Below, piece after piece: positions 47,570-59,500 of a stretch of DNA of 64,000 nt. Below the pieces are notes generated by a model, which saw only the letters and a program-made list of their open reading frames with translations, did not search any database and was not told where the DNA came from. Both the position numbers and the translations under genes were made by a program. The stretch's first letter is position 1. Every line of letters starts with the position of its first letter. Source of the DNA: Sipunculus nudus (lineage: Eukaryota > Annelida > Sipuncula > Golfingiida > Sipunculidae); contig CM049306.1 of assembly GCA_026874595.1 (NCBI GenBank), forward strand, positions 40,422,019 to 40,486,018, given 5' to 3'.

Positions 47570-50500
47570 CTGAAAAGATGAAAAGTTTCAATTAGTTTTG
47601 CCTTAAAGGTATACATAATCATTTAATTGAACAATGTCATGTTTATTACTCAAGTAATACTGAAAATGTTTAAATATATTGTATTACCACCACCAAAAAT
47701 TATATAATTACTGTACAGCAAAAGCTGTATAGAACTGCTTCACTAAAGAAACAGGTTTTCTGATTATGTATTTTTTTTTTTTATCAAACAGAATATTTTC
47801 AGAAAATACAAAAGCAGGATGCATACCATTTTGTATTCTCACTGAAATTTCGACCGATTGTGTACTTTAGGAAATAATGAAAAACTGCATTACATATCTA
47901 CATGAGCACTTGTTATGACAAAAATATAGTTGGGATGCAAATACTGAACCAAAGGTAGAACCACATAATGGTTCACCTGAACTGCCACATCAATAAAGGT
48001 AATAAAAGTATACTATCCTGTATGCAAAAAATAAGGCAAATGTTATGGTTTTATGTTGCTGTTGTTGATAATACAGGTAAAATTTGAATCCTTTACTGGT
48101 ATGCTGCTCTATGTAAAATGAACCATTTATATTCACCATCTATCATTTTGATGATACTTGGTCAAATTCTAACATCCTTGTGACAATTATATGCTGCCCT
48201 CTAGTGAGCAAATGAAGAACAAATCTGCCATAGAACTAAATTTGGTGATTTTGGTCCCTGAGAAATAACTTTGCTTTTGATTACATTTGATATGAAAACG
48301 TTCAAACAACAAGGATTTCCACCCCTAATTGGAATAAATGATGGACTCAGGAGGGATCAGCCTGGCCTGGAACCCTTCTAGTTTGCAAAAAAAAGAGAGG
48401 GATGTGGAATGTTTGACGTTTAAATTGCTTCTTTATAATATTTATAAGACATTTATTACTGCCAAGAATCAGCTCAGGTTATGAGTACTGGTATATGTGT
48501 TAACTGTAAATATCATTACTCATTTCTATAAAGCTTGGCGGGCTACTGACTTTTTAAAGTACTTGTCAACTGGTCAGGTGACATCTAGCTTTTACTTTTA
48601 TTACATGAATTTTCACTTCCCAACAAATATCAGCGAGTGACTTAAATTGACATCCTCATCATGGTGATCTTGCCATAAAAGAATAGTGTAGCCATCACAC
48701 TGAAAAATTTTGTGGAAGGAGGGCTCAGGGTTAAGGAATGATTGCCTATCTTTTGAGTGGATGAATCAAATTTCTAATTGATAAAGGCAAAAGTTAGTTA
48801 AATTCTAAGCAAGTGCTTTCTACTTTATATGCATGTCTTAATATACATGTGCATGTGTCTTTTTGAAAAATTAGGAATGTGACTTTTTTCTCAAGTTGTT
48901 CAGTTGCAGCAAAGCTTATTTTCTCTTCTTTCTAGTGGTATACCAATAAATCTGACATGGGACTAACAACATTCATGCTGCAGACTGTCTCACGATGGGA
49001 ACTTATCTGCGTAGAGTTAGGTGGCCATTACACCTTTACCTTTTAGAAGCTGAGGGAACACTTAGGGTATGATCACACCCTCATCCAAAAATTATAGTAG
49101 AATTATGCTACACGCTCCCAGAAATAGATAGTACTACTGCAGAACAAAAAATCCCACCAGAAATATATTGTACTTCTGTAGAACAAACAGAATACAAACA
49201 TGTACCAGGACAAAAGTTGTTAAATATTAAGCTTACAAATATTAAATAGGTATACATTCCATGAGTAAAATTCTAGACTGTACTACAACAAAAGGATTTC
49301 ATTCTAAGCTACAAAGTCCTTCCCACTAACCCCACTCTGCCATCCTCCAACCAAGGTTAGCACACATTTTACATGCCAGTAACACTCTGTGACATATCAG
49401 CTACCCCCTCCCGCCTCCCCCCCCCCCCAAAAAAAAAAAAATCCTGGATCTGCCACTGACTGAACAGAAGCTTAGTTACCTTTGTGTTGATGACACCAGC
49501 TAACAGAAGTGCTCCAACTGTGATAAGTAAAGAACCCAACAAAAACAGAACCACCGCAAACATGATGGCACGATAAGGCACCCTGGGAGGAGGGCGTTGG
49601 AACTGAAAAGAGAAAAACATGTTTCAGGTGGTAAAATGTGAAACATTATCAAATTGATGGATAGAACCAAATTTTTAAGACAAAATAGGTTTTCCATGTG
49701 GTTCAATACAGTACAGATCATTTCACCAGACCTGGTTGGTGCATGGTGAAAAAAGTGACCCTTGGGTCATGACACTCTGCTGATATGCATGACATATGAT
49801 GCTAAGGCCTAATAACAGTATCAATGTAAATTCTGCAAGTACAAATACATAGTTGGTTAAAGACCGACCCCACTCCCAACTGCTTGACTGTACCATTCTT
49901 GATGACCAATCACTTCTCTGGTTATGACCTGATGAGACAACCACAAGCAATTATAATACTCTGTGGTAAAAGTTAATTATACAGAGCATTATATATTCAG
50001 ACACCTGAAGGGCTATTCCACATAAAAAGGTCAGTCTATCGTCTGTGGCTGTTAAATATCTACCGGTAGTTATATGTTAATATAATTTCTTCTTTATGGT
50101 TTTAAAACACAAAATAACATGAAATATATATACTTATACTTTTCAACAAAAAATCTTTACTATAATGTGAAAATTATCTTAATAAATTTAATTCTTCCAG
50201 CAGGGTTCCAAGTTTCTCACCTTTCCCCTACAGCTTTATAAAATGAGATCACAATGGCCTTTGTTATTATGTACTAAGTTGTTTTTGTGAAACTTAAACT
50301 TGAATACTTACATCAAACCGAGAATATTCTTCCATACTGTATCACACACTGTACCAACCATCCATGGATGTTATTTGTTACATTTAATATAATATGACCA
50401 CTCTGCAATGGAATCTTTATGTTATATTCTACTGTACATCAGCTCTGGTCTGTGCATCTGCCTATAGCTATATACACATCCTGTTATCACAAGGTGCTTC

Positions 50501-53500
50501 TACAGCACATCTTAGGTACATCTTTGATCAACTTAAAAACTAGAGCTACAAGTCACTTGGAGTAAAACACACCAATATTTCTTGCCATTTGACCTAAAAC
50601 AGCAGAACTATTGACATATGCACTGTTTCCTGCATGTAGTTTGAGGATCCTTATCAGATGCAGTTTCTGCAGTGCACTCAGGAAGCACAGTAGTATAAAC
50701 CATACTACAAACTGCTGGAATCATATATTCAGTACTTGTTAAATCTTATGTCCTAGATGTTCACTCAACCCAGTAACACATATCGTCTCCTGCTCTCATT
50801 GCATGACCATCATAGAGTGAAGTATATAGGTCTTTACAATCAGCAAGTGAGCAACAGTGCAACTACTTAATTTTGTTTCTAAGTAGGTAATGTTTGCTAC
50901 ATTTTTCACTGTCTTTGTTGTTCCTGGGTCACCAGAGCTCACCTGTCTAATTTTGCATTATGTGTTTGTGTTACTAGCTGTCTGTGGGTGATAAATGAGT
51001 TATATTGGATGGTTCCAAACCAAGTTCACATTAATCGAGTTTTTTTTTTTTTTTCCTAAGATCTGTACATGTCACAAGTATAATTAGTGATAATTTTTTA
51101 TGAACAATAAATAGTAACTGTGGCAAATACTCTTGCCAATCATTATTTTTTTATTAATTATTAACTCCAGCTACCATTAACACAACAGAAACAACTTAAC
51201 CATGTAAGTTTACATTCATTTAATCCAAAAGAAAGAAAAAAGGTAAACTTAAAAGAAATATATAAATATATATATATATATGTGAACTAGACATTTCTTG
51301 GCACCGCAGGTGCCAGAGTATCCCCAGACATAGTAGGCCCCCCCCCCCTTTAAGAATAGGCCCCCATTTTTAGCAGCATATACTGACACTTGGCAAGCAA
51401 TTATTGTTTCTTCCATCTATCAATCCACAACCTTTTTGAACATGTTAGTCCTGTGACCTTGACCGTTGACCTCATGACCCCAAAAATCAATTGGGGTCTT
51501 GCTTTTTCAATGGGACATATATGAGTCAAGTTTGAAATCTATACATCAATAAAAGCAGGAATTATCATCCAGAAACTAATTTTTTGACAGATGGCTCCTG
51601 TGGCCTTGACCTTTGACCTTGTGACCCCAAAATTGATATTGATCATCCACTTTTATATATAAATCAATAGAGGTCAAGATTTATTGATGGGCCATATATA
51701 AGTCAGGTTTGAAATCCCCCCCCCTTACCTCCCTGTGAATGGTGGTTTTGTTAGTAAACTGTTGTGAGCTTTTCTGTATTAATGAGAATTTTCTCTGTTA
51801 AAGTTTATACGCCAGAGTAAGCCAACCGAAAATTTTCCCTTATTGGGCCTATTATCGCCCATCCCGCCTCTTTCCCGTGTATCTAGGTCACACTTCCGTT
51901 ACCCATAATCACATTTTCGAAGGCGGAAGGAAGAGGACTGGGAGGGAGCGATGTTTGTAATACAGAAAAGCTCACAACAGTTTACTAACAAAACCACCAT
52001 TCACAGGGAGGGAATGGGGGGGTTTTATTACGTAAACATAATTGTGAGCTGTTTCTGTATTAATGAGAATTTTCTCTGTTAAAGTTTATACGCCAGAGTA
52101 AGCCAACCGAAAATTTTCCCTTATTGGGCCTATTATCGCCCATCCCGCCTCGTTCCCGTGTATCTAGGTCACACTTCTGTTACCCATAATCACATTTTCT
52201 TCTGGTGTTCGCCATGATGGACGTGTGATCCCGCTCTGCGAGATTCGTCCACTGTTGGGTTTGTACTAATGAGTTTGCCAACTGAACTGTAAGTTGTCTT
52301 TTTTTTTTCCCTTGCCCGCTCTGGAGTACCCCACTTATTGTGGCTCTTGTGGTGCTTTAATCCCGGTTGGGACTCCCTCACCCCTTGTTTTCGTTGCCGC
52401 TCCAACAATGACTCCTGCCGTGTTCCGGCTTATCTTGTTTTCACTGCCAGACTTGGACGTCTGACCAGTGGACCCTTTCCAGGATTGGGCGCTTTCCCCG
52501 GTATTTGGGGGTTCCCCTCCTGTCTTCCATTGTCTGGCCCCGTGGTTGTCTCCGAGGGGGGGGGGCTACCCTGGTTAACCGCACCACGGCCGTGCTGCGT
52601 TCACCGTCCGTTCCCCCGGTCCTGTCACCTCTCCGGTGGTTTAGACAGTTAAATCGTTGCATTCTCATTCCCGGAAACGGCCTTCTTTCCCCGTTCCCGC
52701 GGCCTCCCGTTCTACCAACACATCTGCCTATTCCATATTACATTATTGTCCCGGGTTTGTTAATCACTTATGTCGGATCTCGACGATTCGTCTAGACCCG
52801 ATTCAGTCCGCCCGGCGCCCTCGCCGGCGCCCCGGTACTTTCTCCCCAGCCGTTCTCATCACCGGCTCCTCGCCGGATTCCTTCATTCTCCCCGGGGCCG
52901 GCTGGAGCCGTCCCGCTGGATCGCCCGGACCTTCCTGGTGTGCAGGTAAGTGCATTGGTCCCTCCTGCCTCCATTCGGGGCTGCCGGCCTCGCCTCCGGT
53001 TCCTCCGTCTGCCGGCCGGCCGGCTCTTTTTTCAGTTACCATCTGCTGTGCGGCCTGCGGCTCCATTTCCTGTGCCTTCCTGGATGGTTCCTGCTGCTGC
53101 TCGTTCCCCGGCTTCCTGTTTCCAGCCTCCCGTGGCTCCGGCTCAGCGGGTCTCTCTGGCTCCCCCTACACGGGGTTCTCCAGGGTCCCCGACTGCTCAG
53201 TCAGCCGATCCCGCCCTGGCACCAGACCAGTGGTCGGCGATCGCGCTGCACCGCCAGGCTTGGCGTACGCGCAAATCTGCGCTTATGGACCTAGGGGCTA
53301 CCTCCACACAGGAGGCTAACCCTAGTGGTCCGATGTTCCGTTGGTACAACCTCGGACTTCCTCGGCGTCAGCGGCCGGTTCTTAATTGAATCCTGGCCCC
53401 TTCCATCGCCCTCCGCAGCGCCCGCCGTGTGTCTGGAATTACACACCACACGGGGGATCTCTTACGTGGGCACCACGCGGTGGTCTCGGGTTCTCGCTAC

Positions 53501-56500
53501 TGGGGCCCCGCTTCCGCCGGGTTCGGTTACACCTTGGTCCCCCGGTACCCTCGGGATTTCCCCTGGGTTCCAGGCTACCTGTTCGTTCGCTTGCTCCCTT
53601 CTCCTGAGCTCCCGGATGTTCAGTCTGCTCCGCTGCGCCTCGTGTCCGGCCTGGCTCAGCCGTTTGCGGACGGTCAGTCTTTATTACCATCCTCTGTCCA
53701 GTTTTCCGATCGTCACCTGTCGGATCTGGAGGGGCTCGGCCGGCATGCGGCCGGTATGGTTAACGACTTGCAGGCTGTCACTAGCTTGCTCGCCATTTCT
53801 CCGGACACGCTCACTCTCCACGCCTTATGGCAGGCTTCTGCCCATACTGGCGCTGAGTTAATTCAGGTCGTTGGCGCCCGGTTGAAAAATTGCATTCTGT
53901 CATTTACGCACTTACAGCCTAAGCTTCTCAGGCAGAGTTGTCCGAGCTTTATTCTCCGCCTTTCCCGGTTCCCTGCTGTTTGGCGGCCAATTACGGCCTC
54001 TCTTTGACCGCACCTTGGCGCGCTCGGATCGTCTGGCCCGCCTCCGCTCGACCTCTCTTGCGCCTCGGCCTTCCTTCCCCAATCCTCCTGTTTCGGAGCC
54101 GGTTGCGGCTTCCGCTCAGCCGCGTCGCGCATCTGCTCTCTCTTCACGTCCTTCAGGACGTTCCATCCGTTCTCCGCCTCTTGTGGTCGATCCTCCATCT
54201 GAGGTTCGACCAAGAAATGCCTCTCTAGCTCCGGTCGGCGCTCGGCTCAGCGACCGTTTTCCTGCGTGGGCGGGTTTCACCTCACAGCGGTTCATTCTCG
54301 GCGCCCTACAGTTCGGGTTCCGTCTTACGTTTAGCCCGCTCCGCCTCCGTCCGTTCCGGCATAACGCCTCGCTTGGCGGAGGCCATTCAATCTATGTTCG
54401 ACAAACGGGCAATTTCGAGGTTTCCCCATCCACCGTGGGGTTTCACTCTTGCCTTTTCTTGTTCCCAAACCGCACTGCAGTTGGAGCCCGATCTTAGACC
54501 TGTAGCGCCTCACTTCGTTCATCCGTCCGCCCCCGTTTCGGATGTTCATTATCCCTGCTGTGCTCCGCATTGTTCGGCGGATGGATTGGGCGTTAAAAAA
54601 ATAGACCTTACGGATGCCTAATTCCCGTTTCCATTCCGGGTCCATCCGTTCGGGATCAACGTGGCCCCCTGGATTTTACCATACTTGTTCACGCGGTCCC
54701 GTGTTTTCTCCGTTCACCTGGCATTTCTGTGCTCCCTCATCTGGACGATGGCTTGTCCATGCGGCCGCGTCGCATCGCATCGCTCCCGGGTTCTCCTCTT
54801 ACTTCGGAACCTCGGCTTCCTGGTCATTGCGGCGAAATCTCTTCTCACTCCCACCCAGTCCCTCCGATTTCTGGGTGTCACGCTCGCTTTGGCGTCCGGC
54901 ACAGCGTCGCTCCCGTGCGATTTTACTCTCCCGCTCCGCCGCCTGATTCGTTCCTTTCTCACGAGGCACCGTGTAGACTTGCGCCCTGTGGCTTCTCTCC
55001 ACGGTGCTCTCAACCGGGCCGCGTCTTTCATCCCGTTTGGCCGCCTGTACCTGCGTCCGATTCAGTCTATCTTGCGCCGTCACGGCCTATTCCGGTTAAC
55101 CTCGGTTCGTCCAACGATCCTCCCGTTTCGGCACACCTGGCGGTCCCTTCGTCCCTGGATGGACCTTTCCTGTCTCCTGCACGGCATTCCTTTTTCCAGG
55201 GGTGTCGATTGCACCGTCTATACCGATGCGTCTCTCCTCGGTTGGGGGGCCCATCTCGCCGATCTTAGCGCTTCCCCGAAGCCTGGAGCTGAACAACAGT
55301 CAGATAGAAGCGTGTGAACGGAGATGGGGATATCCAGTATCCCATCTGGACCAACGGATTAGGTGAGATCCTGGAGAAATGGGCCAAGGAAGTCGAAATA
55401 GCTCGAAGTCATGGGCCTTGAAGTGAAGTTGGTCTAATGTGGAATGAGAAGCTGATCCATATGCGGCGACGAAAGTAGTTTTGAGTCACGCACTAATGGT
55501 GAAAGGGCTAATCACCGAATTTGAAGATGTGACTTTTGTAGAAATAAACAACTTCATGCGCCCCCCCCCCCCCCTGTAAAGAAGGAGGAGCGTGTAGATA
55601 ATAACGCAACGCACGAACCGGGCAAGGGGTATCCCCAGAACGGGACAGACCGGTAGGGAGTGCCGGAACGTGCCAAGCAGATGGAGGGTCATCGAAAGTG
55701 TGATTTTCCTATAAAAGTCCGGAGGAAAATGTAGGGCGGCCGACGAAGCGGCGGCCGCAATTGCTGGAATTTCGAATCAGCCACGAGGGCATGAAACTCA
55801 GAACGGCGACCTGCCGAGGCAAGAGCTTTCCGAGACAAAGTTAGAAGATGGGCCGAACGCAACAGCTCATAAGGGGGTTCCCGGAGGTGACGTAAGACGA
55901 CGTCCAGGCGCCAGGAAGGCACAACATACGGAGGACGAGACGCGCGGGAATGAACCCCCTTGAGAAAGTCTGACACCAACGGGGGAAGAAGGACACGATC
56001 GTGACCCAGCGGACGGAGCACCGACAGCAGGGCAGCGCGATAGCCACGCAGAGAGGGATAGGATAAATGTTTATCCTGCAGTAGAACACGAAAAAATCCA
56101 AAACAGCCGCAAGCGACGGATCTAAAGGGGAGATTCCGCGGGAAGACGCCCACTCCGTGAAGAGACACCACCGGGAGTCATAGATGCGGTCCGAAGAACG
56201 GCGACGGGGAGCCGAGGCAAGGAGAGCAGCCGGACTTGAATTGCCCTGATCCATGAGGTGTCCGATGAGAGCACTCCTGCGCATAGAGGGCACGACCGAA
56301 ACGGGCGACGCGCTCGAGGGAACGACGGGAGCGCGATGCGGAGCGGTTATAGAAGCGGGGGGCGAGAGAGAAGTGAGCGCCACAGAGGAACCCTGGAGCC
56401 GCAGGTTGAAATGGAAGGATGAGAAGCAGGGTAGTCTGGTCCGTGCGGGACAAGCGGAGAAGGACACGGCGGAGGAGAGGAGGTGCCGGAAACGCAAGAG

Positions 56501-59500
56501 AAACCGGTGAGACCACCCGGACGGCGGCGTGTCGGGGAGACGGTCGCGAGGGGACATAGACGCGTCTCGGAAGGCACGAGAACGGGGGGGACGGAAAATC
56601 GAACAGATCGAATTCCGGCCGCCCCAGGCGAGCGAAAACACTCCGAATAACCGGGAGCGGAAGGAGCGGCGGAGAAGGAAGAGACGCCGGATGATGGGAA
56701 GGGGTGTCCGCTAGGATGTTCGACACGCCCGGAAGATGGGATGCACGAACAGTTGCCCGGAGAGAGAGGCAGAGATCAAACAAAAGGTAAGTCGCCTGCA
56801 GGAGAGGAGCAGACGTTCCGACGGGGACCATATCCCGGAAGCGCGAAGATCGGCGAGACGGGCCCCCCAACCGAGGAGAGACGCATCGGTATAGACGGTG
56901 CAATCGACATCCCTGGAAAAAGGAATGCCGCGCAGGAGACAGGAAAGGTCCATCCAGGGAAGAAGGGACCGCCAGGTGCGCCGAAACGGGAGGATCGTAG
57001 GACGAACCGAGGTTAACCGGAGAAGGCCGTGACGGCGCAAGAGAGACTGAATGGGACGCAGGGACAGGCGGCCGAACGGGATGAAAGACGCGGCCCGGGT
57101 GAGAGCACCGTGGAGAGAAGCCGCAGTGCGCGAGTCAACACGGCGCCTCGTGAGAAAGGAACGAATCAGGCGGCGGTATGTGAGAGCGACGCTGTGCCGA
57201 ACGCCAAAGCGAGCGTGACACCCAGATAATGGAGGGACTGGGGGGAAGTGAGAAGAGATTTCGCCGCAATGACCAGGAAGCCGAGGTTCCGAAGTAAGTT
57301 GAGAACCCGGGAGCGATGCGATGCGATGCGGCCGCATGGACTAGCCATCGTCCAGAGAAGGGAACACAGAAATGCCCGGTGAACGGAGAGAACGCGGGAC
57401 TGCGTGAACAAGGATGGGAAATTCCAGGGGGCCACGGGGATCCCGAACGGATGGACCCGGAATGGAAACGTGAAATGAGGCATCCGTAAGGTCCATATGG
57501 GAACGCCTAATCCAGCCGCCGAACAATGCGGAGTACAGCATGGATAATGAACATCCGAAACGGGGGCGGACGGAGGAACAAATTGAGGCGCTTCAGGTCC
57601 ATGATCGGGTGCCAACGGCTGCGCGTTTCGGGAACAAGAAAAGGCGAGAGGGAAACCCCAAGGTGGATGGGGAAACCTCGTTATTGCCCGATTGTCTAAC
57701 ATAGATTGAAGGGCCTCCGCCAAGTGAGGCGTGTGGCCAGATCGGACGGAGGCGGAGTGTGCTAAACTCAAGACGGAACCCGAACTGTAGGGCGCTGAGA
57801 ATTAACCGCTGGGAGGTGAAACCCGCCCACTCGGGAAAACGGTCGCTGAGCCGAGCGCCAACCGGAGCTAGAGAGTCATTTCTCGGGCAAACCTCGTTGG
57901 GAGGTGCGACCACGAAAGGCGGAGAACGGCTGGAACGTCCTGAAGGACGTGACGAGGTAGCAGATGCGCGACGCGGCTGAGCGGAAGCTGCAACCGGAGG
58001 CCGAAGGCGGGGAACGTGGAAGGAAGGCCGAGGCGCAAGGGAGGTCGAGCGGGGGCGGGCCGGACGATCCGAGCGCGCCAAGGCGCGGTCAAAGAGAGGC
58101 CGCAACTGGCCGCCAAACAGCAGGGAACCGGGAAAGGCGGAGAATAAAGCTCGGTTAACACCGTCGGAGAAGCCGCGGCCGTAAGTGCAGAAATGACGGA
58201 ATGCAAGCCAGGCGGCGTAACAAGATGCAAAATCCAACCGGGCGCCAACGACCTGAATTTAACACAGCGCCAGTATGGGCAGAAGCCTGCCATATGGCGT
58301 GGAGAGTGAGCGTGTCCGGAAAACGGCGAGCAAGCGAGTGACAGCCTGCAAGGCGTAAACCATACCGGCCGCCGGCCGGCCGAGCCCCTCCAGATCCGAC
58401 AGGTGACGATCGGAAAACTGGACAGAGGATGGAAGAAAGACTTACCGTCCGCAAACGGCTGTGCCAGGCCGGACACGAGGCGCAGCAGAGCAGACTGTAC
58501 ATCCGGGAGCTCAGGAGAAGAGAGCAAGCGAACGAACAGGTAGCCCGGTATCCGAATCCGGCGGAAGCGGGGCCCCAGTAGAGCGAGACCCCGAGACCAC
58601 CGCGTGGCGCCCACGGAAGATAACCCCCGTGTGGTCAGAAATTCCAGACACACGGCGGGCGCCGCGGAGGGCGAATCGTCGAGATCCGACATAGTGATTA
58701 ACAAACCCGGGACAATAAATGTAATATGGAATAGGCAGATGTGCTGGCAGAACGGGAGGCCGCGGGAACGGGGAAAGAATTCCGTTTCCGTGAATGAGAA
58801 TTCAACGATTTAACTGTCTAAACCACTGGAGAGGTGACAGGACCGGCGGGAACGGACGGTGAACGCAGCACGGCCGTGGTGCGGTCAACCAGGGTAGGCC
58901 CCCCCCCCCCCCCCCCCCGGAGACAACCACGGGGCCAGACAATGGAATACAGGAGGGGAACCCCCAAGTACCGGGGAATGAGCCCAATCCAGGAAGGGCC
59001 CACTGTGCAGACGTCCAAGTCTGGCAGTGAAAACAAGATAAGCCGGAACACGGCAGGAGCCATTGTTGGAGCGGCAACGAAAACAAGGGGGTGGGAGTCC
59101 CAACCGGGATTAAAGAACCACAAGAGCCACAATAGGGTACTCCCGGGCGGGCAAGGGAAAAAAAGACAACTTACAGTTCAGTTGGCAAACTCATTAGTAC
59201 AAGCCCAACAGTGGACGAATCTCGCAGAGCGGGATCACACGTCCATCATGGCGAACGCCAGAAGAAAATGTGATTATGGGTAACGGAAGTGTGACCTAGA
59301 TACACGGGAACGAGGCGGGATGGGCGATAATAGGCCCAATAAGGGAAAATTTTCGGTTGGCTTACTCTGGCATATAAACTTTAACAGAGAAAATTCTCAT
59401 TAATACAGAAACAGCTCACAATTATGTTTACGTAATAAAACCATATATTAATCCAAGCTTGAATTACCATCTCAGGAACTAATTTTTTTGACAGATGGCT

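Larger units (their letters stand above)
51718..59442. mobile_element. DIRS-like retroelement complex (inverted pair), nested in B2
   Basis: A GC-rich 7.7-kb block in AT-rich surroundings. From left: a 284-bp mini-derivative (51728-52011), a plus-strand 5' portion (52020-55275), and a minus-strand element (59442 to about 55276). The outer ends GGTTTTATTACGTAAAC (near 52020) and GTTTACGTAATAAAACC (59426-59442) are inverted repeats. Decayed Gag-like, reverse transcriptase, RNase H and tyrosine recombinase regions are readable. A tyrosine recombinase in place of an integrase, together with inverted termini, points to the DIRS order rather than Ty3/gypsy. Confidence 0.8.
55276..59442 (-). mobile_element. 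DIRS-like copy, minus strand, nearly complete but lacking its 3' terminus
   Basis: From 59442 downward: 5' inverted terminus, leader, M-S-D-L-D-D-S start at 58692, Gag-like region, RT, RNase H, connecting region and tyrosine recombinase. It ends at the junction with the plus-strand copy. All coding regions carry frameshifts. A long poly-C run interrupts the leader (58900-58918). Confidence 0.8.

Noticed and set aside
52657-53389. Long GC-rich frames (114-220 codons) in the DIRS copies that look like independent genes
   Set aside because: High GC leaves many frames open; the Ser/Pro/Arg-rich translations have no family signature and overlap the Gag-like region.
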